Below are positions 59,996-64,000 of a stretch of DNA of 64,000 nucleotides, in pieces. Source of the stretch: Bacteroidota bacterium (GTDB lineage: Bacteria > Bacteroidota > Bacteroidia > AKYH767-A > OLB10); contig JADJMG010000015.1 of assembly GCA_016709725.1 (NCBI GenBank), positions 1-64,000 of the forward strand. Reading direction: 5' to 3'. Positions within the stretch are counted from its first letter, which is position 1. Each line of letters begins with the position of its first letter. The notes beneath the pieces were generated by a model. The model did not search any database. It was given only the letters and a program-made list of their open reading frames with translations, and was not told where the DNA came from. Made by a program: the position numbers and the translations under genes.

Positions 59996-62900
59996 ATGCA
60001 AACAATTCGACGGTATTTGTTGTTTATTTATTGCTCTCTTTTTCTGGTCAATGATGCGATGGCTCAGGTCAGTTCTTCGTTGAAATTTGATGGCATTAAT
60101 GATCATGTTCAGTTTAGCCAGCACATTGTTCCTACTTCAGGTGATTTTACTATTGAATTTTGGTGCTACCTGAATAATACCGGTTCAGCTCAAACACTCA
60201 TTTCGCAAGGAGTATCAGGTGACGCATTTTTGTAAGTGTTGCTAGCCGGGAGTAGTAAGCATAGGAAATGATTGGTTGTTTAGCGGTACAGTTACCCTTT
60301 CTGCAATGGGTTCATGTGGCTGTAGTCAAGTCCGGAACTAATGGTAAGTTGTACATCAATGGAGTTCTCTTTACTTCTACTTCAGGGTTTTCACCAGCCT
60401 CCGGAGGTGCTTTCACCAGACTTGGTGTACAAACTGATGGCACTAGTGAATTTGCCAACGTTTTTCTGGATGAATTAAGAATCTGGAATGTTGAGCGAAC
60501 AGAAGCTGAGATTCAGGCAATGCGAAATTGCCAAATGAATGCTTCACTTTCCTCCTTAACTGCCAACTATCACTTTGATAACGGCATTGCTGATGGCAAT
60601 AATTCAAGTCCTGCCCAAATTACTTTGTCCAGTCAAACCGGAAGTCCCGCCAATGATGGTACACTTTCTGGATTTGGTCTGACCGGCACAAATTCTAATT
60701 GGATGTCTTTTGCTTCCATTGCTTCAGGTAACTCTTGTTCATTATTCTTTGCCGATACTGATGCGGATGGATTTGGTGATCCGTTAAATAGTATTTGGGC
60801 TGCCACTACTCCTACTGGATTTGTAACGAATGCAGGTGATTGTAATGATAGTGATGCGTTAATTTTCCGGAGGCCACCGAACGTTGTAATGCAATTGATG
60901 ATGATTGTGAGCTTGCGGTGGATGATAGTTTGGAAATTCCAAAAATTTTCACGAATCGCTCTCCTGTACTTTGTCAGGGTGAGTCAATTCAACTTTCAAG
61001 CGTTTTGCCCGGAAATTTTGCCTGGAGTAACGGATTTATTAATACGACCATAATTGTAGTTACTGCTTCAGGTGATTATGTTTTAACCAATACGGCAACT
61101 AATTGTTCTTCGGATACCTTATCAGTACTGTTTAATACTGCTTCAGCTACTCCGGTAATTACTCCCGTAGGTTCAACAGAATTTTGCAATGGAGATTTCG
61201 CCGTATTATCTGCTTCGCCAGCCCAAAAATATTTTTGGTCAAATGGTGATAGCCTGAGTACTATTCAGGTTTACACACAGTCAACAATAACCTTAACTGT
61301 TCTCGATTCCGGATCAGTATGTATCTCGCAACCTTCTGCTCCGGTTAGCCTGACCGTTAAATTGCCAACGCCTCCACCAACGATTCAGAATTTTGGCCCC
61401 AACAATTTATGTGAGAGTCAAACCACATTTTTAAACATCGCTAACGGACCATTTTCTTACCAGTCGATTTTGTGGAATAATGGCAGTACCGGAACTTCCA
61501 TAAGTGTAGGCCCGGGCATTTATTCTGCAAGAGCTGTTTCGTTTAATGGATGTATCTCGTTGCCTTCGCCCGCAACTGCAATTTTTGAAATTTTACCGCT
61601 GCCAGACCTGTTATTGAATTGCAGTCGGGTTATACAAATCCGGACTGTGGAAATGGATCAGTTGGTTTGGTAGCGTCTGGTGGATCAAGCTCTTATTTAT
61701 GGAGTAATAATTCTTTTGGTCAGTTTTTGAATGCAACGGTGAGCGGTAATTACAGTGTTAAAGGGGTAAATAATGGTTGCTTTACATCGCCTTCTGATTC
61801 AATAGATGTGCAAATTTTTCCACCACATCCAACACCAGTTATTTCTGCGAACGGACCTTTGATTGTTTGTACACTTAACGGATTGCAGTTAACTTCTTCT
61901 CCTTCCTTTAAATATTCCTGGAGTACCGGAGAAACTACTCAAACTATCACCGTAAACAAGGGCGGTAGTTATTTTGTAAGGACAACGGATGTAAACGGTT
62001 GTTCAGCACAATCTAATTCAGTAATTGTAGATGGCGCTGTAAATGGTTTCAGAGATGCATCTGTTCTCAGTAGTGGTTCCTTTCATTTTGTCAGGCGACA
62101 GTGTAGTATTAACCGCATCTACAGCTATAGGTTTCATGGAGAATGGCTATTTATGGAGCAATGGAGCTACAACCAAAAGCATTAAGGTTTACAATCAAGG
62201 TGATTATTCTGTAACCGTTTCTTTTAATAACGGTTGTACTTCGCCGCAGTCAGGAATTGTTCCGGTTAGAGTAAGCGCAACTTCTGTAGCACCTGCTATT
62301 TACACCTATGCACCATTGAATGCCTGTTTGGATGGAAATCTGTTTACGCTTTATTCTACCTCTTCTTCAAATAATCTCTGGAGTACCGGTCAAACAACGC
62401 AGAGTATAAATATAACATCCGGTGGCACTTTTACGGTTACTGCTACAAACACAGCCGGATGCGTGAGCGGCACATCTGCCCGCTGACAATTGTTCGTTCA
62501 CTTCCTGTTGTGCCGGTAATTTCAGCTTCAGGCTCACTTTCGTTCTGTTTAGGTGACAGTGTAATATTAACATCCAGTTCACCAATTAATAATTTGTGGA
62601 GCAATGGTGAAGTGACTCAAAGTATTACAGTCAGAAAAAGTGGCGTTTTTTCAGTACATTATCTCGATAGTCTGGGTTGTTTGTCTGCAACCTCTGCTCC
62701 AGTAAGCGTTAATGCAAACCCTTTGGGTACAATCCCCTCTATTAATTTAATTGCTTCTCCGGTTTTATGCGAAGGAGGAAGTGCTCAGTTATCAACAAGC
62801 AGCGCTTCCGCAATTTTATGGAATACAGGTGCAACAACTTCGTCTATCACTATTAATACAACAGGTTATTACAAGGCGCAAACAACAAATTTATTTGGAT

Positions 62901-64000
62901 GCACTTCTCCATGGTCTGATAGCATTTATCTGTATTTTAATCCTGTTCCTTCGCAGCCTGTTATTACGGCTAATGCACCTGTTGACTTTTGTGATGGTGC
63001 GACAGTACGTTTGACTTCTACAGAAGGATATGCATACATATGGAGTGATGGGGATGCTGCGCGAAGCAAGTTAATTAGTAACAGCGGTGCTTATAGTGTT
63101 CGCATTGAGGATAGTTTAGGGTGTATTTCACCTCCATCAGATACAATTTTTGCTACCAAGCGGACAGCTCCTCCCAAACCGGTATTATCTACAGAAGGTA
63201 TTGTAACTATTTGCGGTGGTGGACCGGGATTCTTTGTTTCTTCAAGTCCTGCAGCTGGATATTTATGGAGTACCGGTGAAACAACAGCAAGCGTAATGTT
63301 GCCTTATGATGGTAGCTATTCAGTGAAAGCTATCGATTCATTTGGTTGTAAGTCGGAACCTTCCAATTTGTTAAATGTTGCTGTTAACAATAGTATTTCA
63401 ATACCTGGTTTTCAGTCTACAAGTAACAATGTTTGTGAGGGTGATTCTATTCTTCTGACATCAAACACGCCTTTTCATAATCTATGGAGCACAGGCGATA
63501 CTACCAGATTTATATATGTAAAGACCGGTGGAAATTATACACTTACTGTAAATGATTCTGCGAATTGTCTGGCAGGTACTTCCAATCCGTTTTCTATTAC
63601 TCTCAGACCGAGGCCGGATACACCTGTTCTGACTGCCGATGGGCCAACTGAATTTTGCGCAGGTGGCTCTGTATTTGTTTCTGCTCCATTTGTAAATACA
63701 GGACAATTTTATAGCTGGAGCGATGGGTTATTTACCACCGGACCCGGACGATTTGCAAGTGTTTCAGATACTTTATCCGTTGTCCGTATTGATTTTTCTG
63801 GCTTTGGTTGTAAGTCGCTTCCATCAAATGAATTATCAATAGTTGTGAATCCTCTTCCGAATGCCCCTTCAATTACAGCTGATGGGCCAACCGTGTTTTG
63901 TCCAGGCGATAGTGTGGTACTTACATCAAGCGTTGCATCAGGTAACGTATGGAGTTCAGGTGATACCACACAGAATGCCGTGATTAAAGTATCTGGTACC
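59996..64000 (+). CDS. Large modular adhesin-like protein, LamG + MopE motif + Ig-like repeats (partial, frameshifted)
   Basis: Start ATG 59996 with signal peptide RRYLLFIYCSLFLVNDAMAQ. Residues 25-190: LamG/concanavalin domain (SLKFDGINDHVQFSQHIVP; WVHVAVVKSGTNGKLYINGV; FLDELRIWNVERTEAEIQAM). Next comes a MopE-like calcium/copper-binding motif: DTDADGFGDPLNSIW and GDCNDSDALIFPEATERCNA/IDDDCELAVDD (one T restores it near 60873). Then come at least ten Ig-like repeats of about 80 residues, each ending in a Y/LWSTGETTQSI-type strand and GYY/YSV and GCxSxxS. Frames change near 60235, 60873, 61050, 61650, 62050 and 62485; the last part is open to the window end. It is likely exported by type IX secretion as a surface adhesin. 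The C-terminus is outside. Confidence 0.8.

Noticed and set aside
60268..61053. Separate gene starting at 60268
   Set aside because: Its first residues are an out-of-frame reading; the later LamG part continues the adhesin after a frame change.
62751..63014. Plus-strand 87-codon frame near the adhesin's end
   Set aside because: Out of frame with the Ig-like repeats, which read through in another frame.
61600..64000. CRISPR-like or tandem DNA repeat from periodic TGGAGTACCGG text
   Set aside because: The periodicity is in the protein (W-S-T-G strands of Ig-like repeats), about 240 bases apart and diverged.

Overview
The window is a chromosomal segment of a low-GC member of the Bacteroidota. 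The evidence is several type IX secretion C-terminal sorting domains, TAnnTTTG-type -7 promoter elements, a tmRNA tag reading GENNYALAA, a LytS/LytTR pair, a fused ABC-permease/M1-aminopeptidase, paired active/inactive M16 peptidases, and a DUF6913-dapA pair. The order (Flavobacteriales-like or Chitinophagales-like) cannot be settled from the sequence alone.

Reading quality matters here. Many genes, including essential ones (ligA, sucD), are broken by single-base indels, mostly in short homopolymers. Adding or removing one base restores a full-length family member each time. I treat these as probable sequence or assembly errors and annotate the whole gene. A few lesions are not simple indels and may be real: two in-frame stops at 28.9-29.2 kb, a Rieske/porin deletion junction at 52.57 kb, a vestigial glycosyltransferase tail at 19.0 kb, and loss of about 20 bases in the M1 peptidase.

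Layout. 1-6.0 kb is AT-rich accessory DNA on a defence-island pattern: a broken type I methyltransferase (hsdM), a broken nucleotidyltransferase-like gene, a broken SIR2-STAND NTPase-TPR gene of the Avs5 style, and a DUF2441-like gene. 6.2-9.2 kb holds a crotonase and PaaZ (phenylacetate ring opening). 9.4-11.4 kb is a LytS/LytTR two-component system, followed by a 113-bp tandem repeat. 11.9-20.3 kb has a membrane protein, dnaX, a GH3 acyl-amidosynthetase, a glycosyltransferase, a TraB/GumN protein, a duplicated gene scar and a DUF962 protein. 20.3-28.4 kb has an esterase-like lipoprotein, an ATP-grasp-like protein, a membrane-CDGSH protein, and a GT4-GH57-Kup cluster. 28.4-38.4 kb contains a broken secreted protein, ligA, a DUF6913 gene, dapA, a large T9SS protein, a coiled-coil protein, panB and a pseudouridine synthase.

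38.4-39.5 kb holds an IS200/REP-type transposase with a 30-bp perfect palindrome, then ssrA (tmRNA). 39.7-44.3 kb is an ABC ATPase plus permease/M1 peptidase. 44.5-49.5 kb contains a BaiN-type flavoprotein, two M16 peptidases and fabG. 49.6-52.9 kb is a tandem duplication of a PorT-like outer-membrane protein with a porin tail, then a porin/Rieske chimera. 53.1-56.2 kb has sucD, a MITE-like inverted-repeat element and a T9SS protein. 56.3-59.6 kb is IcmF, the fused isobutyryl-CoA mutase. From 60 kb to the window end runs a large modular adhesin (LamG, a MopE-like metal-binding motif, many Ig-like repeats) that continues beyond the window.
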